Shown here: positions 43,543 to 52,423 of the stretch, piece after piece
Numbering within the stretch: the first letter of the stretch is position 1
Layout of the letters: every line of letters begins with the position of its first letter
Assembly (NCBI RefSeq): GCF_900109945.1
Contig: NZ_FOBX01000012.1
Location: 62,001 to 126,000, forward strand
DNA: 64,000 bases
Source of the DNA: Bradyrhizobium sp. OK095
Lineage (GTDB): Bacteria > Pseudomonadota > Alphaproteobacteria > Rhizobiales > Xanthobacteraceae
Direction of reading: 5' to 3'
Program-made: the position numbers and the translations under genes
The notes under the pieces: generated by a model
What the model was told of the DNA's origin: nothing
The model's input: only the letters and a program-made list of their open reading frames with translations
The model's database searches: none

Positions 43543-45018
43543 TCACCGGACCATCTGCAACCAGGGCAGCACGATCAGCAGCAGTCCTGCGAAATAGACC
43601 AGCCCGAACAGCAGCCCAAATCCCCAGAACTGGCCCTTGCCGATATAGCCGCTGCCGAAATACATCGGCGCCGGTCCCGTCGCATAAGGCGAGATCACGC
43701 CCATCAGGCCGAGCGAATACATGCAGAGCATGGCGAGTGTCGTGACCGGCAGATCAGGAATGCCGGAGCCGACCGCGAGCACCACCGGCAGCACGGCCGC
43801 GGCGTGCGAGGTGATGCTCGAGAAGAAATAATGGATCCAGAAGAACAGCGCGACCAGCAGGATCATCGCGGTCGACGGCGACAGCCCCGCGAGCGGTTTG
43901 GCGTATTCGGTCGCAAACCATTTGATGAAGCCGATCTCGTTGAGGCCGGAGGCCAGCGTCAGCAGCGAGGTGAAATAGAAGAACACCTCCCAGGCGCTCT
44001 TCTCGCTGACGATGTCGGCGAACTCGATCACGCCGGTGACCAGCATCAAGGAGATCACGATGAAGACGACGGTGGTGGCGTTGACGAAGTTCGAGCCCAA
44101 AAGAGGCACGTGGATGTCCGGACTCGAGCCCGCGATCCACAGGAACATCGCGAGCAAGATCAGCGCCAGCATGATCCACTCGTTGCGCGACATCGGGCCC
44201 ATCTCTGCGAGCTCTTTCGCTGCCCATTCTGAGATCTCGGGGCTGCGCTTCACCTCGGGACGGCACACCGCATAGCTGAGCAGCGGCACGAGGATCATCA
44301 GGAGAAGGCCGAGCGGCGCAAAGCCGATGAACCATTGGCCCCAGCTCACATCGACGCCGACCGTCTTCTTGGCGATCGCCAGCGCCGCCGCATTGGGCGC
44401 GAGCGCCGTGAAGAACAGCGAGCTCGTTACGGCGGTGGCCGCGAAGGCCGTCCACATCACATAGGTGCCGATCTTGCCGGCGGTCGGTCCGGGCTCGGAG
44501 CCGTAGATGCGCGGAATGTTGCTGATGATGGGATAGACGATGCCGCCGCTGCGTGCGGTATTCGAGGGCGTTGCCGGCGCCAGCAGGAAGTCCGACATCG
44601 CCACCGCATAGCCGAGGCCGAGCGTGTTGGTGCCGAGCCGCCTCACCAGCACCAGCGCGATCCGCCGGCCAAGTTGGCTCTTGCGATAACCGATCGAGAA
44701 TACGAAGGCGCCGACGATCAGCCAGACCGTGCTCTCGGCAAAGCCCGCCAGCATCCAGCGCAGCGATTTGCCGGGATCGGGATCGATATAGCCGCCGACA
44801 CCCGCAACCGTGAGGCCGATCAGGCCGACCGCGCCGACCGGCATCGATTCCAGGATGAGCCCGGTGATGACGGCCGCGAACACGGCAAAATAATGCCATT
44901 GATTGACGTTGAGCCCCACTGGCACCGGCCACAGATAGATCGCGAGCCACACCACGAGCGGCGCGATCAGCTTCCAGCGAAATCCTTTTGCCTCAGGCGC
45001 CTGCGAGCTAGCGGCCAT
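43543..45018 (-). CDS. DASS-family (SLC13/CitT-type) anion or dicarboxylate transporter
   Basis: 491 residues, about 12 membrane segments, with a strong ribosome site (GGGGGAGGG). SDFLLAPATPSNTARSGG and HYFFSSITSHAAAVLPV are the SNT-type substrate-binding motifs of the divalent anion:sodium symporter family, closest to CitT/TtdT/2-oxoglutarate translocators. It would exchange or import di- or tricarboxylates. It is co-directional with the crotonase gene 103 bases upstream, so joint transcription is possible. Confidence 0.88.
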   Translation of the reverse strand: MAASSQAPEAKGFRWKLIAPLVVWLAIYLWPVPVGLNVNQWHYFAVFAAVITGLILESMPVGAVGLIGLTVAGVGGYIDPDPGKSLRWMLAGFAESTVWLIVGAFVFSIGYRKSQLGRRIALVLVRRLGTNTLGLGYAVAMSDFLLAPATPSNTARSGGIVYPIISNIPRIYGSEPGPTAGKIGTYVMWTAFAATAVTSSLFFTALAPNAAALAIAKKTVGVDVSWGQWFIGFAPLGLLLMILVPLLSYAVCRPEVKRSPEISEWAAKELAEMGPMSRNEWIMLALILLAMFLWIAGSSPDIHVPLLGSNFVNATTVVFIVISLMLVTGVIEFADIVSEKSAWEVFFYFTSLLTLASGLNEIGFIKWFATEYAKPLAGLSPSTAMILLVALFFWIHYFFSSITSHAAAVLPVVLAVGSGIPDLPVTTLAMLCMYSLGLMGVISPYATGPAPMYFGSGYIGKGQFWGFGLLFGLVYFAGLLLIVLPWLQMVR

Positions 45019-45121
45019 GAGCCCTCCCCCTCGATTGTCGTCACATCGTACCGCCCGTTGGCCGGGCCGCTGTTGTCCCAGCGCGGCGTATACGGATTGT
45101 CAGCGGCGCGATCAATGGCCT

Positions 45122-45928
45122 CTACCGCCCCTTGAAGCGGGGTTTGCGGCGGCCCAGGAACGCCTCGACGCCCTCCTTGTGGTCCTCGCTGAGGCTTGCC
45201 AGCGCGAACTGGTCGACGTCCATGTGGCTGGCGAGATCGTCCAGCGCATGCGCGAGCCGGTTGACGGTCAGCTTGGTCATGGCGACCGAGAGCGGCGGCT
45301 GCGCGGCGACCTTCCGGGCAAGCTCCATCGCGGCATCGAACGCATGGCCGGGGTCGGTCACCTGCTCCACGAGGCCCCATTGATAGGCCTCGTCCGCGCT
45401 GATGCGCTCATCGGCCAGGATCACCGCCTGCTTGGTGCGGGCCGGCCCGATCAAATGCAGCATACGCGGAATGCTTTGCCAGCTCATGTTCATGCCGAGG
45501 CCGATCTCGGGCACGCGCAGATGCGCATCGCGCCCCATCACGCGAAAGTCGAGCGCGACGGCCAGCGCCACGCCGCCGCCGACGCAAAAGCCCTCGATGG
45601 CCGCGATCGTGATCTGCTCCATGTCCTGCCAGGCCTGGGTCAGGCGCGGCCCGAGCTTGAGGTGCCGGCGCAGCGTGCCGAGGTCCATGTCCTTGCGCGC
45701 GCGGCCCTCGGCATCCTTGAGGTCGAATCCGGCGCTGAAGGCGCTGGTGCTGCCCGCCAGCACCACGACGGAGGTTGTCGCGTCATCTTCAAAACTGCGC
45801 GCCGCCGCGGTGAGCTGGCGCAGCGCTTCGGGCGACAGCGCGTTGATGCCGTCATTGCGGTCGAACCGCACGATGGCGATCCGCCCCTCCGGCCCATGAC
45901 CTTTCTCGATCGTCACATAGTCAGTCAA
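45122..45928 (-). CDS. Crotonase-superfamily protein (enoyl-CoA hydratase/isomerase) with one catalytic Glu missing
   Basis: 268 residues. The CoA-binding oxyanion motifs are AFSAGFDLKD and IEGFCVGGGVALAVALDFRVMG. In classical hydratases the second motif reads GGGCE; here it is GGGVA, so the first catalytic Glu is absent, while the second (VPEIGLGM) is kept. A single Glu in that position is typical of enoyl-CoA isomerases and some other crotonases, so hydratase activity is doubtful. No operon partner defines the substrate. Confidence 0.85.
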   Translation of the reverse strand: MTDYVTIEKGHGPEGRIAIVRFDRNDGINALSPEALRQLTAAARSFEDDATTSVVVLAGSTSAFSAGFDLKDAEGRARKDMDLGTLRRHLKLGPRLTQAWQDMEQITIAAIEGFCVGGGVALAVALDFRVMGRDAHLRVPEIGLGMNMSWQSIPRMLHLIGPARTKQAVILADERISADEAYQWGLVEQVTDPGHAFDAAMELARKVAAQPPLSVAMTKLTVNRLAHALDDLASHMDVDQFALASLSEDHKEGVEAFLGRRKPRFKGR

Positions 45929-45958
45929 CGCAGCCCTCCCGGCTCTTGTCGTTCTTGA

Positions 45959-46717
45959 TCACAAATGCCCGGTGCGCCGATGTTCCGGCTCGCTGCCGCC
46001 GACCGGAAACCGGATGGTCGTGCCGATGGTGATCCAGTTGGCGTTCTCGCCGGTGATGTTACGGCCGTAGATCACGTCGACGGAAAATATCTCGTTCGGC
46101 CGGTAGCGGACGCCGGTCTGGAAGCGCGGCTGCACGACGCTGGCGATCTCGGAGGCGCCGGCCTGCCCGTAGGCCTCGATCGTCCATTGCAAGGTGTCGG
46201 TGAACTTCCAGTCGAAGCCGAGGCCGTAGGTCAAATAGTGACGGTCGACCGCGCGATCCCAGAGCCAGCCGCCATTGACGTTGATACGCATGGTCTCCGA
46301 CAGGCGGAAGGTCGCGGGGATCACGGCAAAGGCGGTCAGCGCCTCGCCGGTCGCCGCGTCGAAGGAGCCGCCGCCATAGGCCGACAATCCCCACCGCCCG
46401 ATCCCGGTCGGGATGAAGTTGGTCTTGGCTTTGGGAGCAATCGTCGTGCTCCAGTCACCATCGCTGCGAGCGCGGATGGTCTGCAGGCTCAGTTCGATCG
46501 GCGTGAAGGGATCGACGACACAGGACGGATTGGCGACCGCGGCGAAATCCGTGTTGGTTGCCGCCGACATCCAGCTTTCGACCTTGCAGGAGCCGACCTC
46601 GGAGATATCGGCTGCATCGACCGCATAGGCGCCATTCGCGGCGCGCGCATCCTGCGCCGCGAATGTGACAAGAGCCGCAATTGCGGCGGTTATTCCGGTT
46701 TGTTTGGCCCAGCCCAT
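45959..46717 (-). CDS. Predicted outer-membrane beta-barrel protein of unknown function
   Basis: 252 residues; signal peptide cleaved near ARA-ANG. From about residue 100 alternating polar/hydrophobic strands (LSAYGGGSFDAATGEALTAFAVIPATFRL, INVNGGWLWD, YLTYGLGFDWKF, QWTIEAYGQAG, QTGVRYRPNEIFSVDVIYGRNI) point to a small barrel. Two Cys (GSCKVES and NPSCVVD) could form a disulfide. It is divergent from nitrile hydratase with only 62 bases between starts. Function unknown. Confidence 0.7.
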   Translation of the reverse strand: MGWAKQTGITAAIAALVTFAAQDARAANGAYAVDAADISEVGSCKVESWMSAATNTDFAAVANPSCVVDPFTPIELSLQTIRARSDGDWSTTIAPKAKTNFIPTGIGRWGLSAYGGGSFDAATGEALTAFAVIPATFRLSETMRINVNGGWLWDRAVDRHYLTYGLGFDWKFTDTLQWTIEAYGQAGASEIASVVQPRFQTGVRYRPNEIFSVDVIYGRNITGENANWITIGTTIRFPVGGSEPEHRRTGHL

Positions 46718-46779
46718 GGCGCGATGTTAGCAGAGTCTTCGCCTCGACAAGGCCCGGATTCTGGGACTATCTTCGAGGC

Positions 46780-47406
46780 ATGAGTGAACATCATCACGAC
46801 CACGATCACGACCATTCCGAGCTGTCCGAGACCGAGCTGCGCGTGCGCGCACTCGAGACGATCCTGACCGAAAAAGGCTATGTCGAGCCGGCTGCGCTGG
46901 ATGCCATCATCCAGGCCTATGAGACCAAGATCGGTCCGCACAACGGCGCCCGCGTCGTCGCCAAGGCCTGGACCGATCCGGCTTTCAAGCAGGCGCTGCT
47001 GGAGGACGGTAGCAAGGCGATCGGCACGCTCGGCCATGTCAGCCGTGTCGGCGATCATCTCGTCGTGATCGAGAACACGCCTGAGCGCCACAACATGGTC
47101 GTGTGCACGCTGTGCTCCTGCTACCCCTGGGAGATGCTGGGCCTGCCGCCGGTCTGGTACAAGGCCGCGCCCTATCGCTCGCGTGCGGTCAAGGACCCGC
47201 GCGGCGTGCTCGCCGATTTCGATGTCAGTCTGCCGAAGGACATGGAAATCCGGGTCTGGGATTCCACTGCCGAGACGCGCTTTTTGGTACTGCCGATGCG
47301 CCCCGAGGGCACTGAGGGGTGGAGTGAGGAGCAGCTCGCCGAGCTCGTCACGCGGGATTCCATGATCGGCACCGGCTTTGCCAAGACGCCCGGGGCGCCG
47401 TCGTGA
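46780..47406 (+). CDS. nthA: Nitrile hydratase alpha subunit, cobalt type, with a His-rich N-terminus
   Basis: 208 residues. The metal-binding claw is VCTLCSCYPW (Cys109, Cys112, Cys114); Thr in CTLC marks the cobalt type (iron types have Ser). The complex hydrates nitriles to amides. The N-terminus is MSEHHHDHDHDHSE, a run of His and Asp before the catalytic fold, which might collect metal. The start ATG 46780 gives the expected length. The beta subunit start overlaps the stop (GTGA). Confidence 0.94.
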   Translation: MSEHHHDHDHDHSELSETELRVRALETILTEKGYVEPAALDAIIQAYETKIGPHNGARVVAKAWTDPAFKQALLEDGSKAIGTLGHVSRVGDHLVVIENTPERHNMVVCTLCSCYPWEMLGLPPVWYKAAPYRSRAVKDPRGVLADFDVSLPKDMEIRVWDSTAETRFLVLPMRPEGTEGWSEEQLAELVTRDSMIGTGFAKTPGAPS

Positions 47407-48062
47407 ACGGCGTGCACGACATGGGCGGAATGGACGGGTTCGGCAAGGTCGAGGCCGAGCCGAACGAGCCGGTGTTTCACGCGGCGTGGGAATCTCGCGT
47501 GCTGGCGATGGTGCGCGCGATGGGTGCGGCGGGTGCCTTCAACATCGACACCTCGCGCTTCTATCGCGAAACGATCCCGCCGCACGTTTATCTGTCGAGC
47601 TCCTACTACAAGAAATGGTTTCTCGGGCTCGAGGAGATGCTGATCGAGAAGGGATACCTCACAAGGGAGGAAGTCGCCGCGGGCCATGCGATGCAGCCTG
47701 CGAAGGCGCTCAAGCACGGCAAGCTGGCGCTTGGGGACGTCGAGCGCACCATGGTGCGCGGCAAGTTCGCCCGCCCTGCTCCCGCGCCGGCAAAATTCAA
47801 CATCGGCGACCGCGTGCGCGCCAAGAACATCCATCCGGCGACGCACACGCGCCTGCCGCGCTATGTGCGCGGCCATGTCGGTGTGGTCGAACTGAATCAT
47901 GGCTGCCACGTGTTTCCGGATTCGGCGGCGATGGAGCTCGGCGAGAATCCGCAATGGCTCTACACGGTCGTATTCGAAGGCAGCGACCTCTGGGGCGCGG
48001 ACGGCGATCCGACCTCGAAGGTGTCGATCGACGCGTTCGAGCCTTATCTGGACCCGATTTGA
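47403..48062 (+). CDS. nthB: Nitrile hydratase beta subunit
   Basis: 219 residues from GTG 47403. It shows the family start MNGVHDMGGMDGFG, an N-terminal helical part (RFYRETIPPHVYLSSSYYKKWFLGLEEML) and the C-terminal SH3-like barrel (FNIGDRVRAKNIHPATHTRLPRYVRGHVG, LWGADGDPTSKVSIDAFEPYL). It provides part of the active-site cleft with the alpha subunit. It overlaps the genes on both sides, so the three genes are translationally coupled. Confidence 0.94.
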   Translation: MNGVHDMGGMDGFGKVEAEPNEPVFHAAWESRVLAMVRAMGAAGAFNIDTSRFYRETIPPHVYLSSSYYKKWFLGLEEMLIEKGYLTREEVAAGHAMQPAKALKHGKLALGDVERTMVRGKFARPAPAPAKFNIGDRVRAKNIHPATHTRLPRYVRGHVGVVELNHGCHVFPDSAAMELGENPQWLYTVVFEGSDLWGADGDPTSKVSIDAFEPYLDPI

Positions 48063-48439
48063 TGAGCAGCACGGCCGCGGCGGCTGCGACGGCCGCCATT
48101 CCAAGCATTCCCCGCGATGACGACGGCCCGGTGTTCCGCGCGCCGTGGGAGGCTCATGCGTTTGCGATGGCGCTGACGCTGCACGACCGCGGCGTGTTCA
48201 CCTGGCCCGAATGGGCCGCAGCGCTGGCTTCCGAGATCAAGCGCGCGCAGGCCGCAGGTGATCCCGATACGGGCGAGACGTATTACCTGCACTGGCTTGC
48301 CACGCTGGAAGGCCTGGTCGCGCGTAAGGGTGTCGCGTCGATGGAGACGCTGAACCGCTACCGCGACGCGTGGGACCACGCCGCGGATCGCACGCCGCAC
48401 GGCAAGCCGATCGAGTTGCGGGAAGAGGATTTTGGCTAA
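48062..48439 (+). CDS. Nitrile hydratase accessory/activator protein
   Basis: 125 residues. It resembles the N-terminal half of the beta subunit (FRAPWEAHAFAMALTLHDRGVFTWPEWAAALASEI, YYLHWLATLEGLVARKGV), as do the P14K/NhlE-type chaperones that deliver cobalt-loaded alpha subunit. The start overlaps the nthB stop (TGATG). A short Ala-rich N-terminus (SSTAAAAATAAI) precedes the domain. No cobalt transporter or amidase gene is nearby. Confidence 0.88.
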   Translation: MSSTAAAAATAAIPSIPRDDDGPVFRAPWEAHAFAMALTLHDRGVFTWPEWAAALASEIKRAQAAGDPDTGETYYLHWLATLEGLVARKGVASMETLNRYRDAWDHAADRTPHGKPIELREEDFG

Positions 48440-48474
48440 CTCGGTAAACGGCACGCCCGTGCCATGGCTTCCGC

Positions 48475-48574
48475 TGTCATTCCCCGCGAAGGCGGGGAAT
48501 CCAGTACGCCGCGGCTTCTCGACTCAAGCACGGTCTCTGGGATACTGGATCACCCGCTTTCGCGGGTGACGACA
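48475..48574. repeat. 100-bp palindromic dispersed repeat, Bradyrhizobium type
   Basis: The element is nested and symmetric: outer TGTC (48475) / GACA (48574), hairpin TCCCCGC-gaag-GCGGGGA (48481-48498), ATCCAGTA (48499-48506), a central variable part, TACTGGAT (48543-48550) and hairpin CACCCGC-tttc-GCGGGTG (48551-48568). This design is common between Bradyrhizobium genes. Lying between convergent nthE-type and queC genes, it may end both transcripts. Confidence 0.75.
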
Positions 48575-48588
48575 CTGAGTCCTTGGCG

Positions 48589-49302
48589 CTACCGCCCCGC
48601 CACATACTCCCGCCACCCTTTCGCCCGCAGGCTGCACGCCGGGCATTCGCCGCAGCCATAGCCCCAATCGTGCTGCGCGCCGCGGTCGCCGAGATAGCAA
48701 GTGTGGGATTGCTCGCGGATGAGATCGACCAGCCCCTCGCCGCCGAGATCGTGCGCGAGCTTCCATGTCGCCGCCTTGTCGATCCACATCAGCGGCGTGT
48801 GCAGCTCGAATTGCCGCGCCATGCCGAGCGAAAGCGCGGCCTGCATGGCGCGGATAGTGTCGTCGCGGCAATCGGGATAGCCGGAATAATCCGTCTCGCA
48901 CATGCCGCCGACGATGTGGGTGATGCCGCGCCGGTAGGCCAGCGCCGCGGCAAACGTCAAAAACACCAAATTGCGGCCGGGCACAAACGTATTGGGCAGG
49001 CCGTCGGCGCCCATCGCGATCGCGACGTCACGCGTCAGCGCTGTGTCCGAGATCGAAGCCAAGGTCGGGATCGACAGCGTGTGGCTCTCGCCGAGCTTTG
49101 CGGCCCAATCTGCGCGCAACCCCTTGATGCCGTCGACCAGCCGGTCGCGGCAGGCCAGCTCGATTGCATGGCGCTGGCCATAGTCGAACCCCAGCGTTTC
49201 CACGCGCGCGAAGCGGCTTAGCGCCCAGGCAAGACAGGTGGTGGAATCCTGGCCGCCGGAGAACAGTACCAGCGCGGTTTCTGATGAAAATGTGTCAGTC
49301 AT
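48589..49302 (-). CDS. queC: 7-cyano-7-deazaguanine synthase
   Basis: 237 residues. The ATP pyrophosphatase loop is LVLFSGGQDSTTCL near residue 11. The zinc-binding end is complete: GYGCGECPACSLRAKGW plus HTCYLG. It converts carboxydeazaguanine to preQ0, the precursor of queuosine in tRNA. No other que gene is adjacent. The gene is divergent from mazG. Confidence 0.94.
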   Translation of the reverse strand: MTDTFSSETALVLFSGGQDSTTCLAWALSRFARVETLGFDYGQRHAIELACRDRLVDGIKGLRADWAAKLGESHTLSIPTLASISDTALTRDVAIAMGADGLPNTFVPGRNLVFLTFAAALAYRRGITHIVGGMCETDYSGYPDCRDDTIRAMQAALSLGMARQFELHTPLMWIDKAATWKLAHDLGGEGLVDLIREQSHTCYLGDRGAQHDWGYGCGECPACSLRAKGWREYVAGR

Positions 49303-49428
49303 AGGCAGCGCTTTAGCATCGCGGAACGTATCAGCCAATCGGTGGAAATCGGCTCGTTCCGCCGCGCCGCGCTGGGAACGCCGGCTCGCTTTTGGCATAA
49401 GGTTTGGGACCCAGGAGACTGCCCCGCA

Positions 49429-50247
49429 ATGACCCCTTCCCGCGACATTTCCCGCCTGATCGAGATCATGGCGGCGCTGCGCACGCCGGTGACCGGCTGC
49501 CCCTGGGACCTCGAGCAGAATTTTGCGACGATCGCGCCCTACACGATCGAGGAAGCCTATGAGGTGGTCGAGGCCATCAGCCGCGGCGATCTCGACGATC
49601 TCTGCGAGGAGCTCGGCGATCTGCTGTTGCAGGTCGTGTTCCACGCCCAGATGGCCGAGGAGCAGAACGCCTTTGCCTTCGGCGACGTCGTCGAGGCCAT
49701 CACCCGCAAGATGATCCGTAGGCATCCCCATGTCTTCGCCGACAAAGACGGCAATCTCACCCCGCACCACGTCAAGGAAGTCTGGGACCGCATCAAGGCC
49801 GAGGAGAAAGCCGAGCGCGCCGCGCGCCGGCCGCCGGAGGAAACGCCGTCTCACAAATCATTGCTCGCGGGCGTGAAGGCCGGCCAGCCCGCGCTGACGC
49901 GCGCGATGGAGCTGCAGCGCAAGGCCTCCACCGTCGGCTTCGACTGGAACGACCCGCGTGCGGTGCTGGCAAAAATCCGCGAGGAAGCCGACGAGATCGA
50001 GGCCGCGCTGGATCGCAATGACAAGCAGGAGATCGCGGAGGAGACTGGCGATCTGATGTTCGCCCTCGTCAACCTCGCCCGCCATGTCGACGCCGATCCG
50101 GAAGCAGCACTCCGCGCGACCAACGCGAAATTCGAGCGACGTTTTGCCTATATCGAGCGCGCGCTGGAGGCGCAGGGGCGGACGCTGGAGCAGGCGTCGC
50201 TGGCGGAGATGGATGCGTTGTGGAACGCAGCGAAGACGGCGACCTGA
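49429..50247 (+). CDS. mazG: Nucleoside triphosphate pyrophosphohydrolase MazG
   Basis: 272 residues from ATG 49429; AGGAG lies upstream. Two MazG units are present: residues about 20-125 (GCPWDLEQNFATIAPYTIEEAYEVVEAI, LCEELGDLLLQVVFHAQMA) and about 170-260 (REEADEIEAAL, EETGDLMFALVNLARH), each with the EExxE and EhxD metal motifs. It cleaves NTPs to NMPs and helps clear aberrant nucleotides. It overlaps none of its partners except possibly the GNAT start. Confidence 0.94.
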   Translation: MTPSRDISRLIEIMAALRTPVTGCPWDLEQNFATIAPYTIEEAYEVVEAISRGDLDDLCEELGDLLLQVVFHAQMAEEQNAFAFGDVVEAITRKMIRRHPHVFADKDGNLTPHHVKEVWDRIKAEEKAERAARRPPEETPSHKSLLAGVKAGQPALTRAMELQRKASTVGFDWNDPRAVLAKIREEADEIEAALDRNDKQEIAEETGDLMFALVNLARHVDADPEAALRATNAKFERRFAYIERALEAQGRTLEQASLAEMDALWNAAKTAT

Positions 50248-50261
50248 AGCGAGGACGTGAA

Positions 50262-50720
50262 GTGGACATCAGGCAGGACGATCCGAGGGCGCCACATGTC
50301 GCCGATCTGCTGGCACATCATCTCGAAGAGCTCCGCAGCGTCATGGGTGAGCACGCGCAGGCACTGGACGCGAGCGGTCTTTCGGCTGCGACCGTGACGT
50401 TCTGGACGGTCTGGCAGGGCCATGCGCTGGCTGGATTCGGTGCACTGAAGCGACTGGATGACACGCATGGAGAGGTGAAGTCGATGCGTGCTGCACCGGC
50501 TGCACGCGGGACCGGAGCTGGCCGCGCCATCCTGCTCCACATCATTGCTGAAGCCCGCAAGCGAGGTTACGCACGTCTTAGCCTGGAGACCGGCACGGCA
50601 TCGCTCCACGCGCCGGCCGTCTCACTCTATCGCAGCGTCGGCTTCTTGAACTGTGAGCCTTTCGCCGACTATCAGGCGAGCCCGCATAACCAGTTCATGA
50701 GCCTCGACTTGTTGAATTGA
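50262..50720 (+). CDS. GNAT-family N-acetyltransferase
   Basis: 152 residues from GTG 50262 (VDIRQDDPRAPHVADLL), supported by GAGG eight bases upstream; a longer frame reaching into mazG starts at 50220. The GNAT core shows LAGFGALKRL, GEVKSMRAAPAARGTGAGRAILLHII (acetyl-CoA loop RGTGAG) and LYRSVGFLNCEPFADY. It is close to the YsnE/PaiA-like group. Substrate unknown; it follows mazG on the same strand. Confidence 0.85.
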   Translation: MDIRQDDPRAPHVADLLAHHLEELRSVMGEHAQALDASGLSAATVTFWTVWQGHALAGFGALKRLDDTHGEVKSMRAAPAARGTGAGRAILLHIIAEARKRGYARLSLETGTASLHAPAVSLYRSVGFLNCEPFADYQASPHNQFMSLDLLN

Positions 50721-50738
50721 TTTTCTCGGCGCGTAGCC

Positions 50739-52136
50739 CTACGTCGACACGCGAGGCACGGCATCGAACCTGGACACCACGATATCCCGCTTGGTCTCGT
50801 CCACCCGCACGGTCATGTCGAAGCGGCCGTCGTGCAGCTCTTTCGCCAGCACCTCGGCATTGCGGTGCAGCCAGCTGATGCCGGCGCCGTCGGCGGCGTC
50901 GATGGAGAGATCGAGCGTGGTGCGTTTGGCCGCGAGCCGTTCCTCGATGGCAGCAAGCAACGCGTCGATGCCCTCGCCTGACACGGCCGAGACCAGCATC
51001 GCCGGATGATCCTCCGGCCTGCGTGCGGCGATGTTCAGAAGCTCCTCGCGCTGCTCGGCGTCGTAACGGTCGATCTTGTTCCAGACCTCGATGATGCGGC
51101 CGCTGTCATCGGGATTGATGCCGAGCTGGCGCAGGACCGCGTCGACGTCGCTTTGCTGCGCTTCGGCATCTTCGTGCGAGATGTCGCGCACATGCAGGAT
51201 CACGTCGGCTTCAAGCACCTCCTCCAGCGTGGCGCGGAAGGCTGCAACGAGCTGCGTCGGCAAATTCGAGATGAAGCCGACGGTGTCGGACAGCATCGCC
51301 TTGCCGCCATGCGGCAAAGTGAGCGCGCGGAGCGTCGGATCGAGGGTTGCGAACAGCATGTCGGCGGCCTGCACGTCGGCACGCGTCAGGCGGTTGAACA
51401 GCGTCGACTTGCCGGCATTGGTGTAGCCGACCAGCGCGACCACGCGATACGGCACGCGCTGACGGCCGGCGCGATGCAGGCGCCGCGTTGCCTGCACCTT
51501 CTTCAGCTCGCCCTCGAGCTTGGAGATGCGTTCCTGGATCAGGCGGCGATCGGCCTCGATCTGCGTCTCGCCGGGACCGCCCATGAAACCGAAGCCGCCG
51601 CGTTGACGCTCCAGATGGGTCCATGAGCGCACCAGGCGCGAGCGCTGGTAATTGAGATGGGCGAGCTCGACCTGGAGCGAGCCTTCCTTGGTCTTGGCGC
51701 GGCGGCCGAAGATTTCGAGGATCAAGCCGGTGCGGTCGAGCACTTTTGCGTGCAATTCCTTCTCGAGATTGCGCTGCTGGATTGGCGCCAGCGCGCAATC
51801 CATCACGACGAGCTCGACGTCGAGGGTCTCGACCAGCCCGGCAATCTCTTCGGCCTTGCCCTTGCCGATGTAAGTCGCGGGCCGGATCTGGCTGATCGGC
51901 GCGATGATGGCATCGGCAACGACGAGATCGATCGCGCGCGCGAGGCCCGCGGCTTCATCGAGCCGGGCCTCGCTGTCTCGCAAGATATGGTTAGACGAGG
52001 CATGGTTTTCCGATTGCGCGTCGGTACTCCCTGCGCGCAGTCGCAAGTAGGGGCCGATGACAAGCACCCGCCCCGATTGCTTAGCCCCTGCCGACCGCGG
52101 ACGGTCGGCCTCCCCGTCGAAATTCCGGGGTTCCAA
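50739..52136 (-). CDS. hflX: Ribosome-associated GTPase HflX
   Basis: 465 residues from TTG 52136; GAGAG lies upstream and no better in-frame start is visible. The N-terminal HflX domain holds TYIGKGKAEEIA and the glycine-rich linker GGFGFMGGPGETQIE; the G domain has GYTNAGKSTLFN (G1), DTVGFI (G3) and NKID (G4). HflX splits or rescues stalled ribosomes. It follows hfq by 11 bases, the usual hfq-hflX order. Confidence 0.94.
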   Translation of the reverse strand: MEPRNFDGEADRPRSAGAKQSGRVLVIGPYLRLRAGSTDAQSENHASSNHILRDSEARLDEAAGLARAIDLVVADAIIAPISQIRPATYIGKGKAEEIAGLVETLDVELVVMDCALAPIQQRNLEKELHAKVLDRTGLILEIFGRRAKTKEGSLQVELAHLNYQRSRLVRSWTHLERQRGGFGFMGGPGETQIEADRRLIQERISKLEGELKKVQATRRLHRAGRQRVPYRVVALVGYTNAGKSTLFNRLTRADVQAADMLFATLDPTLRALTLPHGGKAMLSDTVGFISNLPTQLVAAFRATLEEVLEADVILHVRDISHEDAEAQQSDVDAVLRQLGINPDDSGRIIEVWNKIDRYDAEQREELLNIAARRPEDHPAMLVSAVSGEGIDALLAAIEERLAAKRTTLDLSIDAADGAGISWLHRNAEVLAKELHDGRFDMTVRVDETKRDIVVSRFDAVPRVST

Positions 52137-52147
52137 TCAGGTCACTC

Positions 52148-52396
52148 TCAAGCCGGCTGATCCTCGCCGCCTTCGAACAACTGGATCGGAGCGCCCGGCA
52201 TGATGGTCGAGATCGCATGCTTGTAAACGAGCTGCGAGTGACCGTCGCGCCGAAGCAGCAAACAGAAATTATCGAACCAGGTCACGATGCCCTGGAGCTT
52301 CACTCCGTTGACCAGAAAGATCGTCAGTGGCGTCTTGGTTTTGCGAACGTGATTAAGGAAGGTGTCCTGTAGGTTTTGTGCGCGGTCTGCCGCCAT
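52148..52396 (-). CDS. hfq: RNA chaperone Hfq
   Basis: 82 residues. The Sm1 motif (NLQDTFLNHVRKTKTPLTIFLVNGVKLQGIVTWFDNFCLLLRRD) and Sm2 motif (QLVYKHAISTIMP) are canonical, with the short C-terminus usual in alphaproteobacteria. It helps small RNAs pair with targets, including nifA control in rhizobia. Its own ribosome site is weak (GCGAGAAAAAAACA), and a better one lies before a tiny upstream frame. Confidence 0.97.
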   Translation of the reverse strand: MAADRAQNLQDTFLNHVRKTKTPLTIFLVNGVKLQGIVTWFDNFCLLLRRDGHSQLVYKHAISTIMPGAPIQLFEGGEDQPA

Positions 52397-52423
52397 TGTT
52401 TTTTTCTCGCTTTGAGTTTCTTT

